Origin: Falciphora oryzae
Taxonomy: Eukaryota > Ascomycota > Sordariomycetes > Magnaporthales > Magnaporthaceae
Assembly (NCBI GenBank): GCA_000733355.1
Contig: JNVV01000051.1
Coordinates: forward strand, 126,158-190,157
DNA: 64,000 nt
Direction: 5' to 3'
The translations under genes and the position numbers were made by a program. Under the pieces are notes generated by a model, which saw nothing but the letters and a program-made list of their open reading frames with translations, made no database searches and had not been told where the DNA came from. Shown here piece by piece: positions 30,053 to 43,100 of this stretch. How positions within the stretch are numbered: the stretch's first letter is position 1; each line of letters opens with the position of its first letter.

Positions 30053-31481
30053 CTACATCCAATGTAGGAGAAGTAGCTGCCCGTGATTAATCACCGCCTT
30101 TTCCTGAACGCCCCCGACATGTTCAGGGTTCCCCAGAGCTAACCTTCTTCGCTTGGCGACTGGACCGGACCCCTCATCGGGCTTGTCGCTGAGGAGGAGA
30201 TCGCCGAGAAGTGTAGAAGCTACGCGGGTTCTCGGCTTCCCTCGTTTCGTAAGTGGAGGAGCCTTTGCGCGCTCTCCGAGCTGAGCATCGTACCAGGCCG
30301 AGGCGCCCATCCACTCGATCATGTTTAGAAGGGTAGTTCTTTTTGTTGCGAGACATGCCTCCTTCAAGTAGGCGAACCCACATGTCGGTTGACCAACATC
30401 TGGGGTCCTTGATAGCCCACATTGAGCCTGAACGTGGAGTTGCCTCAGTGGTATCTCCCGATGTGCCTTGGAGGCTGCCTTGCAGGGCACGGAGAACTGC
30501 CGAATGAGGGCCTGTCCTAGAGTAAATCGGGTTTTCGGTTTTTCCATACTATTTTTAAAAACCGCTTGAAACCTAGTGTGCGGGTCCACGCAAACCCTTG
30601 TAAAGATCTTTCGGAAGACCCGCCAGAAGTGTCTTTTCGCAAGACAACGAGTCGCGGCCCCCGGGCCCTAGCTACCCCCTTTGCCACCTCCTGTGCCACC
30701 TGTTGAATATATAAAGCTGACGACCCTCCCGCCTTCGAAAGAGTTTGATTTGGAGAAATTTCGAACCCAAAAAAGGGCCGCCTCAAGGAGGGCCGCCCCA
30801 GGGAGGGCCGGGCACGAGGGGTTTGGTGCGTGCAAATAGGGCCAGATAATAATAAATCTTTTTTTTTTTTGCCACTTCCTAAAGTGGAAATTCGCTTCCC
30901 AACTGCTGCCAGGGGTCAAAAATAGACAAATTGATTTATCAAGGTACATTTTTTATTGCGGGGCCCCTTGTGACGATCCTCGCTTATCTAAAAAAAAAAC
31001 CGATAGTCTAGGACAGGCCCTGAGTTTCCATCGGTGCTGCTTGGTGAAGAGAACTCATCTTGTGAATGACGGCAAGGACTTCGGCGACCATGTATTGCAA
31101 GTTGAGGCTCTGATCCGGCGACAAGGCAACCCGTGGCACATCTTCGGTGGGCGGTGATTTCTGCTCGCCCTGGCCGATCTGTACCTTTGGCGTAGATGGC
31201 ACAACGTCTTGCGCGATGTGTTGCTGTTTCTGGCCGGATGGAGAGGGGTCGGCTATCATGGCCGGTGCGAGTCCCCTCTCTTCCGCTCCGTTCAGTTCGT
31301 CACCGCCACTCAGTTTGGCCTCGGTGAGATGCTCTTCGCCGCTTCCTTCCCGGACTTGCTAGTCTGGCGTGCAGGGGACGCTCGCTCCTTCGCAGATCAG
31401 ACTGAATGAAGCGCGGAAGGCATCAAGGCCTTTCCCAATAGGATTGTCCTTGATGACCTGCGACCGCGCTTGGTCTGCCAT
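30053..31481 (-). pseudogene. Unknown fungal gene interrupted by a MITE
   Basis: ATG at 31481 starts MADQARSQVIKDNPIGKGL. One TAG at about 31373 interrupts, then the frame stays open to HKMSSLHQAAPMET at 31024. Here a 513-bp inverted-repeat element with a TGA duplication is inserted. Removing it joins the frame to HSAVLRALQGSLQG, then MWAIKDPRCWSTDMWVRLLE and GGMSRNKKN. A frame change near 30335 leads to NMIEWMGASAWYDAQLG and a basic PVAKRRRL end (stop near 30053). No family recognised. It lies downstream of the NLR on the same strand. The gene is broken by a stop, a frameshift and the insertion. Confidence 0.6.
30508..31020. mobile_element. MITE-like element, 513 bp, 3-bp target duplication
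   Basis: Termini are inverted repeats GGGCCTGTCCTAGA (14 bp exact), continuing imperfectly through TCGGTTTT. TGA lies on both sides (30505-30507 and 31021-31023). No open frame of note. A GGG start and a 3-bp duplication recall PIF/Harbinger MITEs, although their usual target is TWA; the superfamily assignment is tentative. Confidence 0.7.
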
Positions 31482-31555
31482 GGCCGACGGAATGCACTGA
31501 CGGCGAGAAGTATGGAGGGGCTCGGGGAGTCGCGCGACGCGACGTTTCTAGCGGC

Positions 31556-34500
31556 TCAATCATCATCACTTTCCGCCTGGCTTTGAACAGGAGAACCAGA
31601 CCCTGCTTGACTCTCGCCATCGCTCCCCTCGCTGCCACGTCCATCCGACGACCCGTTGGCTGCTGCCCACGGCGATGACTTCGGGTTGAAGTCCCACATT
31701 GCAGGGTCAAATCGCGCCGTCACCTTGACACCGACTTCCCGAGTGTCCATAAAGACAGCTGGATAAAACTTGCCCACCACGTTCTCAAAGGCCACACCTG
31801 CGGGGGAGAAGAAATTAGAAAATTGAAATTCCGGAATTTGTCGTCAGGGGGTGAGTGGAAGCCGGATAAGGTACGAACCTAGATAGACCCCATCTCTCGT
31901 AAAATATACGGCCTTCTTTTCGTAAATATAACCGCACCCGACGACATCTCCTTCCTCGTACGTCTGCCCGTCGTCCATCTTCCGTTGGTGGTGATAAGGG
32001 TATGTTTGCCCGTCATCAGCGTGGTAACCGTATGACTGCTGGTTCCCATCATGAAAACCAAGCAACTTGCCACCACGGCTGGCTTGATCGTCGGCAATGC
32101 CGATGCCGAGGGCTCTGTTTCCCAGGATTGAGTTGTGTCAGTTGGAGTATCCATGAATGATTAAGCAATGTACGTATAAGGTAGTGGAGGGGATGGTTGA
32201 GCTTACTGCTCGCTGTTTCGATATCCTCTGTCGATTTGGACCTCGAAGTACCAGTTCTCTTGCCCGCGAAGGGGGTAATCGGCTCTCGCAATGCTCGTCT
32301 GGGTGTTTGCTCCACCAGGCGTATATGTTGTCGCTGCAGTAAGACAAGGTGGTTAGCATGTCTACTAGTGACCTCTTTCTTTGGAAACAGATGGATTAGT
32401 AGGGACTGCGATTGCACTCACTAGTGACTTCGATGGTGTTTTGAGATTCCCCCTGCACGGACAAGCCGGCCCCCTTGTCCTCCGCATGCCACCGACTTGG
32501 CCCTTTGGCAGTCTGGGCGGACTGAGCTTCAGGATCTGCTCCTTTCGTGATGAGTATTTTTTCCACCTCCGAGAACCCGTAGCATTTCGCCGTGTACAGG
32601 GGTGTCCAACCATTAGGATCCTGGATGTTGCAGTTTGCATCCGATGATTCCAAAAGGACTCGGAGTGCCTGAGAATTGTTCGAGGCCACGCACGCGTGAA
32701 TCGCCGCATCACGCATCGAAGGGTAACATGCAAGCTCCCGGACTGCGTCGTTGACCATTGTAAAAATGGCGCTCTGGTTGACCCGGCAAGCCCAGTAGAG
32801 GTTCCCATAGCCCCGCGCGTCTACCTCATCCAGCTTGATGTCGTCGAGCTGTAACAAGTGCCGGGTAATCCGCTCACCCTTCAGCACAATCGCGTGAAAC
32901 AACGGCCAAGACCCTTCCATATCTTTGGCGTTCGGCTTAGCCTTGGCTTCAGTCAGTGCCTTAACCAACTCATAGTTCCCGTTCTGCGTAGCTACGAGAA
33001 GAGGAGTTCTTCCGGCTGTGTTCTTGTGCTCTGTCTCGATGCCACCCATCACGAGAAGAGCCTTGGCGACTCCTTCGTCATTATGGGCCACAGCCACTCC
33101 GAGCACCGAGCCGTGCCTATCGTCTTGTATATTTGGGTTCTTGGTTTTGTTGACCAGTGTCTTGACGACGTCCGCATGATTGCTTGCTGCGGCACTCCTG
33201 ATGGTCTGTTCGATATCAGACAGCCGCTTCGCTTCCATCACCCTGAAAAGCTCCTCCATAGCATCCTCGTGGTCAGCTTCGACTGCTAGACCCAGTGGTG
33301 TTAGGCCCTCGTCATTTTCCACCGTCAAGTCTGGTTCGTAGCCGAGCAGCGTCTTGACACACTCGGTAAAGCCGTTTGTGGCTGCAAGAGCGAGTGCGGT
33401 GTATCCATAACTGCTTTTGACGTCCAGGACTTCCTTCGCATTATTGTCTGCGAGGAACTCCATTAGGGTCTTTATGCAATCGGCGTGGCCGTTTCCAGCG
33501 GCTCGATGGAGAGGGGTCGTATCGTAGTTGTTCCGAATGGAAGCCTTGGCGCCGGCCTTGAGGAGAGCCTCTACGCTTTTGACCTTGCCCATCTCAGCGG
33601 CGAGGAGAATTGGCGTTGAACCCTTCTTATTCTTACTGTTCGGATTTGCCTTGTGGTGGAGAAGTATCTCGGTCAGCTCATCCGAGTCCGAGTCGGTAGA
33701 GTAGTGCAGAGGCGCCTTCCCACTGGAGGGGTGAGCGACATTGATATTCACGCTGCTTGCGTAGTTCTCCAAGAGCAGACGGGTGATATCGATGACGGGC
33801 TGCGGGTTCCCGTCCCAAAAAGACTGAGACGCGCAGATTTCGAGGAGCGGGGTTATGTTCTTGTCATTTGCACCGTCGACGTCAAGCTCGGCATCCAACG
33901 CAATCAGGGCCTTGACCATGTTGACGTCCTCCTTCTCGATAGCACGGAAGAGTGGGGTTCTTCCGCTTGCATCCTTGGCGGCCATGTTTGCTCCGGCCAT
34001 GTGCAGGCGCTGGACCATGGCGATTCGCTGATTCGAAACTGCGAAGTGGACCGCGGTTTCCTGTTCACTGTTGGTCCAATCCAAGGTGGGCTTGGTCTCC
34101 AGGATTTCGTCCAGCAGCTGTTGGGAGCCGTGCTTGACAGCCAAATGAAGAAGGCCCTCGTGAGTAGTGGTTTCTGGGGAGAGCCGCAGCAGTACCTTGG
34201 CTGCCTCGACGTGGCCGTGTTCCACGGCAAGGGACACTGGTAGGAAGCCGCCGTTGGTCTTCGCATTCCGAAGCGAGTCTGGGGCACTTCCCCAGAGCAG
34301 CTCGCAAAGGGCTGCATGTCCGTACTGGGCGGCTGTGTGGAGCGCAGTCTTGCCTTCATCAGTGGTGCTGTCCAAGACAGCCGCATTTTCGAGCAGAATT
34401 TTGACAATAACGGTATCTCCGCGCTTGGCTGCGGTGTGGAGCGGGGTCCAGCCGGCTCGATCTGGCGTGTCCACGGGGACGAGATTTTCCTTCAGAATCT

Positions 34501-37500
34501 CCGTCACTAGCGTCGGGTGGCCAAACTCAACAGCCAAGTGCAATGCTGTCTGGCCCTTCTCATTCTGTAGGAATGCTGGGCTGGGGCCGTCATCGTCCGC
34601 ATCATGATCATGATTTCGGTCGCGGTGCCATCGCAAGATCTCAACCACCGGGTCGAGATAGCCATCCATGCAGGCGTAAGACACGGCCCGGAATGCCGTC
34701 TTTAGGTTTGCGTGCTGCTTCGAGCCCAGGAGTTCCCGGATGATCTCGGGATGTCGATTTGCTACGGCTAGCCCCAGTGGACTTTCGGCCATGGCCCGGG
34801 TGAAAGACGCGGACCGTGTTGTGATATCCTCCTCCTCGTGAGACAGCCCCTTTGCCTTTTCGGAGGCTTTGATCAGCAGTCTGGCGATCTCGAGTAGGCC
34901 TAATTTTGCTGCGATGTGGAGGGGAGTGAATTCCTTGTTGTCCATAGCCTCAGGGTTGGCTCCAAATCCAAGCAACAGCTCCACTACCCTTAGGTGACCT
35001 CCCGATACCGCAAGATGCAAGGCCGTGCTTCCCTCGTCGGAGGAAGCGGCAACCCCAGAGTGCCCTTCTGACGCGTCAGACTGTGCATCATCCCCATCAC
35101 CCGCATCATCCCTGGAGAGGCAAGATGCAAGTCTTTCGAAAATACCCGCGAAGCCGGCCCATGCGGCGTACATCAAAGGCGTATATCCCTTATCGTCCAC
35201 AGGTGAGATGGCCACCTTGGGCGAGGCCAAGAGCTTCTCGGTGACCAAAACATGGCCAATTCGGCAGGCGAAATGTAGCGGAGTAAGACCCTCATTGGTC
35301 TTGGCGTTCACGTCCGCTGCTTCCTTGTTGAGGAGGAAGTCGACCGTGTGGAGGTGGCCCCCACGAGAGGCTTCGAGAAGGGGATTGAACCCGTAATCGT
35401 CCTTGTCCTCCACACCGAGAGCAGACGAGCGTTTCAGCGACTCCAAGACTGCCGTCCTGCCGTATCGAGATGCGGTCCTAGCGGCATTTGCGCTTCTGAT
35501 CCCCTCCTTAAGAATGCGTTCTACCACCAACACGTGGCCTTTCTCCGATGCTCGGTCGAGTCCGACGATGAACTGTCCTTTTAGCGACTCTATCAGTGGA
35601 GCTGGAGCTCGCTTGAGGAGCTTGTCCACTACTCCCAGAAGCCCGAATGAACACGCAGCTTCCACAGCAGACTCGGGAATCTGACATGATGGCCCTGAAC
35701 GGAAGTGTCGGAGCATGGACAACCAAGTGCTAAAGGACTCGGAATCCACGAAATCCACGACAAGTTTGGTTGCCTTTTCTTGATCGAGACTCAACAAGGC
35801 GTGATCTGGCCAGGCTTCCGCCGCATGCTTGGCCAAGAACATGACTCTTTCAAGATCCTCGTCTGTCGCATCCTCCTCCAGAGAGGGGCTCCAGGTCCCG
35901 CGTATAAGTTTGAGATATCCGAGACACCTCTGCAACAGAAAAAGGCGGCTATCTGGGCCGATTAGCGACTGGATGCGGTTGTCAAGATAAGCTTTCAGGG
36001 CACGATGCCGAATCACCACTCTGTCGCCCGAGACCGTCACAAGAGGCCCAAGAGCAAGGCTCAAGTCCTTGGAGAGGTCCCAGGAAATCCTCGACCGAAT
36101 GCTTTCAATGCCGGTTTTCTCTGTTTCTCCTGTTGGCCCTGTCTTCAGCGCAATGCAGACAGCAAGCTCCGAGAGGCTGAGTGGTCTTGGAGAAGACAGA
36201 ATCCAAGCTAAGGCCGTTAATGCAAGGGGCTCGAGGTCGGAACGGGTATGCAGAACTCTCTCAATCGTCTCTTCGACCGACTGGGGCAGCCGGGAGATCA
36301 TTCCTTCGATCTCTGATGTCGTCTCGGCCGTGGTGATGGACTCCATCAAATCCAGCTTCAGAGAGAGCTCAAGTATCGTGGCGGATTCGCCGCACATTTT
36401 TTCCACAGCCGCACTCCTCAAGTCGGGCTTTTTTTGCCTCCAAACCGCCCGCGTGGCGGCGAAGCTGCTTAGTCTCGCTGTGGCAAACCGTCTCATGATC
36501 TCGCCGTATTTGAGTTGCTCCTCCTTGAAATCTACGCGGAAGGTTGGATGATCGGCCAACTTCCATGCTGCTGTTTGGTCATCCGCGCCAATGAGCACCT
36601 TCAATATGCACGCCGAAGAATCCATCACCATGTCGAGGTCTTCGGCAAGCCGCGACTGCTCCTTGGGCGGGACCGCGTGAAGATCGTGGATGACGCAAAA
36701 GATGGTGCTTCCGGTGTCCTGGGAGGAGAGCAAGGACGAGAGCAATCCTCTGACGACGTTCCTGGTTAGGACTCGATCACACAAAAGCCAGCGATATGAT
36801 GAATCCCCATGCGTGCCGTTGCCGTCACTGACAGCGGCACGCTGCAGCAGAGTCCGGCAAATAGCGGCAAACAGAAGGGTGCCTGGCGATACGGCATCAG
36901 CGTGGGACCGTTGAGAAAACGCCAGCATCGAAAATACGAATACCACCTCCCCAGCCTCCCGAAGTTTGCGGGCAATCGACGAGGTGAATGAGTTGACTCC
37001 GGTACCACTTGGGCTGGTAATGTGCAAGATGGACCTTTCTCCTCTCTTGGTCCAGTTTTCGTACCACGGCGCCCCGCTAACCCAGTCGTCAAATCTTGAC
37101 GATGTGAAGGTCCCAAGCAAGGGGCTTTGTAACTGCTCCCATTCGCCCAGTTGTTCTTGAAGGTAGCGCGACAATTTCTGGTGATCACTGATGCAGTCTG
37201 TGGTTGGTATTCCAGCTGTGTTAGACACCTAGCCGGCATGAAGCAGGTACTGTACCTCGTCAAGTACCCATGGACGGGGTTTGAAGCTCACCATTTATGG
37301 CTGAAGCAGCCGCCGTGGAACGGTTGGACAGCAGCAGTCGACAGAGCGACTTGGCAGCTGGGTCGTCTTCTTTCATGGACCACGCTTCTCCGACACCAGA
37401 CTCGAGAAGAACTGGCTTGGTGTAAACCTTGGACTGCCACGCAGGGGGACAACGTACGGTCTGTCGTATTGGCGAGGCCTTTGCGTACAGGTTCACACTT

Positions 37501-38257
37501 TGGAAGGTGCCTGGCAGCCCATAGAACTGTTCTTCGATCTGGCGAATAGGGACGGAGAGAGACTTGAGGAAAGACATGCAGTCGAGTTTCAAGCTGTCTG
37601 TCGCACTGGCAAGCGCCATAATCTGAACGATTGCCCTCTCCCAGGCGCACTTGTCCGTTGCGTCGTGGTATGGGGTCTCGAAAAAAATCTATGCCCCATT
37701 AATGTCAATGCCGACTCGCATCAAACTACAAGCATTGAAGAAGCATTGAACTTCAGGTTGTAACCTACAGCGGCAACAGTTGACTTTGCGATCCAGTCCC
37801 AGCGGGTGTCGGAGCTTGATATCACGAGTGCCTGATATGGATAAACTAGATCAGCTCCAATGCCTCCATGTCTTGCAGCCGAGCAACAACTCGAACTCAA
37901 CAAGCGCCCGGCCCTTACCTGCTTGACCAGTACTCCTCCCAAGTCGTGGCCCGCCAGGATGAGCGGGGGTGGTGCGTTGTCATCTGTGCCATCACTGTTT
38001 GCTACCGAGCTAACGAGAGGCCTTCGTCCGCGTTTCTTGTCGATGAATTTCAGCAGGTCCGAAGATCGCTGGTGGAAATCTGGACATTCGGTACCGCCAC
38101 CACTAGAATGAGCCCCGTCCGAGCCGTCGCGTCGAGTTTCTATGGTGTTGAAAGTATGAGCAGTGATACCGGGGAATACGCTCCACAGAACCTTGCTCAG
38201 CGGACTCGGACTATCGGGGAGGTTGGGTTCCTCCAAGCCGGTGCCAGCAATCAAGCC
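31556..38257 (-). CDS. NLR: hydrolase-like, NACHT, ankyrin and SPRY protein
   Basis: Seven exons keep one frame across GT-AG introns: 38257-37919, 37831-37769, 37688-37292, 37197-32422, 32333-32207, 32114-31879, 31797-31556, giving 2,059 residues from the first resolved exon. The true start is upstream of 38257 and unresolved. Order: alpha/beta-hydrolase-like domain (residues about 1-200) with LILAGHDLGGVLVKQ and FFETPYHD, where the nucleophile Ser of GHSLGG is Asp; NACHT-like NTPase (about 315-600) with HITSPSGTGVNSF, a P-loop lacking the Walker Lys, and VIHDLHAVPP as Walker B; about 25-30 ankyrin repeats (about 780-1850); C-terminal SPRY (NWYFEVQIDRGYRN, DVVGCGYIYE, VAFENVVGKFYPA). Fungal NLRs of this build are thought to sense non-self and trigger incompatibility or defence. 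No internal stops: likely functional. Confidence 0.85.
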
Positions 38258-38768
38258 CTGGACACAGAACAAGCTAGTATTTGGTCGTTGTTAGCATTGA
38301 GATTATTTGCATCGCGGCGAATTGGCTTGAGCCTAGGCATCTCACAGGGGGGCCGGTTTCTCCATCTGCCTGCTCTGGACTTCTCCCTAGGTGATGTTTT
38401 GTTCGGTGTTGGTGAGAAATGGGAAGGCTGGAGACGCTGTGCCGTCGGGGACTCGGAATCGTCGCTCGACGAACGGGGTGAGCGAACCCCCTTGTGGGAG
38501 CGTCGGATATGCAGGAAATGGCTGCGAGGTATCTTGAACTAATGGATACACGGCTAGTAGTAACACAGATGAGTGCCTGCGATTGATCACGAATATATCC
38601 AGTTCGCTACCGGTGTTGAAAGAATGGAGCAATCGACCTCGAGCCTGTCGAACCACCACTACCTAACCACCCGACGATTTCCTGCAACCCCCCCCCCCCC
38701 CCTCTCCCCTGCAAATGTTTTCGTTCCTGATACGTAAGCGCAGCCCGTTATCGAGGCTCCCCTTCCAA
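38258..38768. other. Upstream region of the NLR; possible first exon; C15 tract
   Basis: A minus-strand frame at about 38480-38340 (SSSDDSESPTAQRLQ, SPREKSRAGRWRN) looks coding and could be part of exon 1, with a GTGAGA donor near 38346, but the phase does not join cleanly. A run of about 15 C lies at 38688-38702. Confidence 0.35.
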
Positions 38769-39677
38769 TCACAGCACCTCCTTCACGGTGCGTCGCACAA
38801 CGTCAGCCCGCAGGTCCAGCTCATGCAGCTTGGTCCATAAAATGCCCTTCTTTTCGTTCTCCACCACAAAGTCGGAGAGTACCGTATCTCGTGTTGTGAT
38901 GGCATCTTTGGCGGGGTCGATGACCACGTCATCAACGGGCGCGGCGTCCCCTCCTTGGCCCCCAGTGCGATGGAAGAACGACACTGTTGTGCTGCGAAGG
39001 TATTCCATTGGTGTGACTTTTGCGCTGACTTCGGTCTTCACACTGAAAGTGAACTGCCGACTGGGCTGGCGGGAGAGAATGACTGCTGTGCGGAGGAATG
39101 TCGGTGTCCCAGTTCGCTTCTTCTCGTCCTCCTCCATCAGCCAATAGACGTGGTAAGCCTCGCCAGACCCCCTCGGCGAGGTGGCCCGGCCTGTGAGGCT
39201 CATCGAGTATTCCGTCATGTTGGTCATCGCAGTTTCCCGTCCGAGTTTGAAGTTGACGCCCCCTTGGGGAAGACCGATGTTGCCGCCAAGCCCCATGGTG
39301 TCCTTCACATCCTGGGAGAGCACCCAGGGGTTGATGGCGAAAGTGCCTTCAGGTGAGATGCGATAAATTTCAGGCGCCTTGAGATCATCTCCCCCGGTGT
39401 CTGAGAAGGTGACTTCGAACGAGGCCGATTTGAACCGCTGGATTATTTTCGACGGCGTGAGTCGGAAGTCGAATACCAGCAGGCTCCCCTCCGCGCCGTT
39501 TCCAAGGATCTTTCCGTGGCCCAACAAGGCGACCGTCAGGCTGCATTTTGGCGTGTCGACCAAAAGTCGCCTGTAGGTCTCCCCTTGCTTGTTCTTGTTG
39601 CGAAATTGGCCTGTGGGAGACCCAGCCCCATCGTGCTCATCACCCACCACCGGCATCATGGGGAATTGGATCTCCAT
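38769..39677 (-). CDS. Uncharacterised 302-residue protein beside NLR and protease
   Basis: Single exon, ATG at 39677 to stop at 38769, no disruption. No signal peptide or membrane segment. Much of the sequence alternates as in beta strands: SLLVFDFRLTPSKIIQRFK, ASFEVTFSDTGGDD, PEIYRISPEGTFAINP, then GLGGNIGLPQGGVNF, and HVYWLMEEDEKKRTGTPTFL with RTAVILSRQ. A charged, mostly helical end (about 255-302) includes ILWTKLHELDLRADVVRR. I know similar fungal sequences only as uncharacterised. It is 513 bp from the start of the divergent subtilisin-like gene, so they may share a promoter. One hypothesis is a protease-activated effector, as with fungal gasdermins; the sequence alone does not show that. 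Confidence 0.8.
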   Translation of the reverse strand: MEIQFPMMPVVGDEHDGAGSPTGQFRNKNKQGETYRRLLVDTPKCSLTVALLGHGKILGNGAEGSLLVFDFRLTPSKIIQRFKSASFEVTFSDTGGDDLKAPEIYRISPEGTFAINPWVLSQDVKDTMGLGGNIGLPQGGVNFKLGRETAMTNMTEYSMSLTGRATSPRGSGEAYHVYWLMEEDEKKRTGTPTFLRTAVILSRQPSRQFTFSVKTEVSAKVTPMEYLRSTTVSFFHRTGGQGGDAAPVDDVVIDPAKDAITTRDTVLSDFVVENEKKGILWTKLHELDLRADVVRRTVKEVL

Positions 39678-40190
39678 TTTGTTGAAACGATGAGAGTGAG
39701 TCGCGGCTGGCGTTGGTGCCCAAGGGCTGGGAGAGAAGTACAAAGATGCCCAGGGGGTGACCAAGGGTAACCAGCCCTGCCTCCAAAGCACTTCGTTTCA
39801 TAAATACCTAGCAGGCTGGGGCTAGGGACAAGGCCGGCCGTGTCCCTTGCACTGTGGTGCCTTTGGCAAACATGGGTGAATGCAAAGATGGCATGATTGT
39901 TGCATGTGGACTAAGGTTGCCCAACAGTCGATCTTCCAATCACGCGGGTTCTTTCGGGTCATCAGGCCATCAGCTGAAGCGGGGAACAAAGATGGAGGGG
40001 TTGTTAACAACGACAAGTCTGTTCAAGGTGTGCAAAGGAACCCTTTGGGGATCCAGCCCTACTTGCAGACGAGCACTTGCCACTTGATCAAAGTATTCAC
40101 GACCCACTCTTTGCCAAACTACCCGTTGTGAAATTTTGAACTCTCCCCTATCATCTCGTCTGCCTAGACCACTGGGAGATACCACGTAGG
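39678..40190. promoter_or_regulatory. Divergent intergenic region, probable shared promoter
   Basis: 513 bp between the two starts, with no open frame of note. It must contain both 5' regions; no specific operator recognised. Confidence 0.45.
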
Positions 40191-43100
40191 ATGCCACAAC
40201 CACGTCAAGACGACAGCGACGATGACAATGATCTCAAGAAGAGGAAGCAGCCATCTTCGCATGGCAATATCCACAACAATCGCACACGGAAGGAGGCTGC
40301 TTCCGCCGGGTCCCGCCTCCCGCCACGCCCCACGATCAAGAAGAGGAGTGACACTTGCGAAGCGCTGAGGAAGCTGATCACGGATACTAATCCAAGTGGT
40401 GATTCTCATCAAAAACACTGGGAAGAGGTCGCTCGAGGTGAGCATTTCGACTACTTCAGGACCAAGAAATCCCGAACCGGCGGGAACCTCAAAACCAACA
40501 TCGTGCACGAGCTGGTACTTGCGAGCAAGGAGGGGAAATGGACGAAGGACGAGATCGAAAAAGTCCTCGTCTTTGTCCTGAAGGGTTCAGGCGAGGATGC
40601 AACGGGCACGAAAAAGTCGATGCAGTATCCAATGGAGGAGCTGCTCGAGGAGGACTTGGGGGGCGGGACACCGATTCTCCAGGCCCTCACGGGGGGTCGC
40701 GACAGAAACCGGCCATTCGTGGAAGTTGTTCTTGGGCTGCGCCCCCAGCCATCCAACTTGGGCAAGATCTTTTGGCAACCGAGCAAGAAGTTCAACATAT
40801 ACTGCCTTCACGCCGCCATTTCCGGCGCCAACGTGGAAACCAGTGGGTTTGACCACATTCGCGAGATTGTCCAGCACATCCTCAGTTACCAACCTCCACA
40901 GAACAAGTCCCAGAACAGAACCTCGCGCAAACCGCAGGATAAATCGCAAAGAAACCCCCCGATTTCCCCCTTCAAAGCGCGTGAGGAGACAAGCCGAAAC
41001 AACACGGCTCTACACCTCGCCATCTTGAAGGCACCCATCGGCATCATGGAAAATACGGTGCCCGAGTATAGCGAGATCGGTGGTGGCTCTCACGTCAAGG
41101 TCCTTGTTTCCAAGAGCGCCTCCATGGCCAAGGCGGAGGAGCTCGTCAAAATTCTGGTGAAAGCGAACGCGGACGCGCTAGGGATAAGGAATGGCAAGCC
41201 AGAGGATGGGCGAGAGGAAGCTGTGCGCCGTACGCCGTACCAGGAGCGTGTTTACCGGCTGGCGATTGAGTTCGACAAATGGAAGACCGATCATCAACAA
41301 GCGAACGGGAACGCCAACAACAACTCCAGCGCCCCGGAAAACACAGCTGGCGGTCACGGCGCTGTCCCAGTTGAAACAGCGCAGGAAGCGGCTGGATACT
41401 TCAGCGACGGCGATGAGGAAGATGATCGCGAGCATAACCGTCCCTTGGAAGCTACCCTTGCCCAGAGTTACTACGGAGATGATGCGTTTCGGGAGTTTGT
41501 GATTAGCGACCCGATAGCTTCCTACATCAACCACTACTGCATCGCGCACAAGTACCGGGAAAAGGCAATGAAGTACTTGTATCGACCAGGCGAAGGTGCG
41601 AAACCNNNNNNNNNNNNNNNNNNNNNNNNNNNNNNNNNNNNNNNNNNNNNNNNNNNNNNNNNNNNNNNNNNNNNNNNNNNNNNNNNNNNNNNNNNNNNNN
41701 NNNCTCCACGGCTGTTCACGGTTCTGACATTAATGACATGCAGAGCGTGCCACCGAATTCGATCTCTTAGGCTTCCCCAGACGGAAGATCACGCAAGATT
41801 ACCTCTCAAGCCTCGAAACTCACGTCCGGTTTGAGAGGACCCTGAAGTATGTTGCGCTCCCGAGGTTGGTTGTTGAGACCACCCGGGCAAGCAACGGCAC
41901 ACAGTCACTGTCGTATGTTATTGTTCAGTGTTAAGCAGAGGTCGCAGCTGCTGTCATTGCTGGCTGGAGGGGAGGGAGCTGGCAACTAACAGAGTGTTTG
42001 GATTGGCTAACCGCAATTAGCAGTCCGACTGGTCAAAACCCATCTGAAGCGGCGGATGTGACGGAAATTTTCAAGTGGCTCTACAAGAGGCATGTCCGCA
42101 AGATTCAGAAGGTGACCGTACTTGATAGCGAGTTGCCCTCACATCACGACCAGAAGATCATTGAAGCCCTGGAAAAGTTCGAAGTCGAGGAATGGGATTG
42201 GGACAAGATGGATCTCTCCAGCCATGTGATTTCGGATTCTTCCACATCGATGAGAGACATAATCCTTCATTCATCAGGTAACTCCGCAATCCTCGAGGGT
42301 TGGTGTTCTTCGGCGGGATTTGGAAACAGGAAGAAGTTTCCACAGGTAAGCTCTTTCTAGTTCTGACGGTTTTTGAGGATAGAAATGCTGCAATACTAAC
42401 TCTCATCAGCTGAAGAAGATCTTTATATATTTCCATGAGGTTCGTTCAATCGCGTTCCTCGTCACACGTGAATGACCTTCCGTCATATACAGGGTTCAGG
42501 CGATGGCCTCTAATATCTACCTCTCCCCTTCTCGCCCGGGAACCAATGCTGATACAGTGGGTTTAGGGGCATGAGATGGGACCGATACTACGAGAGCGAG
42601 GAAAGGACATCCAGACTCGACTAGAATCAGGCGAATACGAGCATAACCAATGGAAACTGTCTGAAGCGGAGGCTATCGCGACAGACGCCATGGACCTAGC
42701 CAAGACGCTGATGGCACCAAGGACGAGCGAATCCAGGGATGAGGAAGCTGCTTTGCGGATGAAGAAGCTAGAGTCTCGTCTTGGGAGTCTGAATGCACCA
42801 AGAGTCGCCACAGCGGAAAAGGAGCTTGAGGTTGACTTTGATGTTGTGCCTATCACGGCACAAACGGGGTCATCACGGACAAGAAGGACCACGATTTCAA
42901 CGTTTGTGAACCCTATCTCATTCTAACCATATCAATGATTACGACTCGAACAGGAAAAGAGATGCTGACACTTGGAATCAAACAGCGAGAACTCCAGAAT
43001 CAGCAAAATAAAGGAACTGACCAGCTTCATCCGCAACTCGACATGGATTGACAGACCCCAGACTTCACGCGTCAAGATCGCCATCATAGATGACGGCCTC

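Noticed and set aside
32858..36551. Several 60-200-codon plus-strand frames across the NLR gene
   Set aside because: Antisense shadows of the ankyrin-repeat exon.
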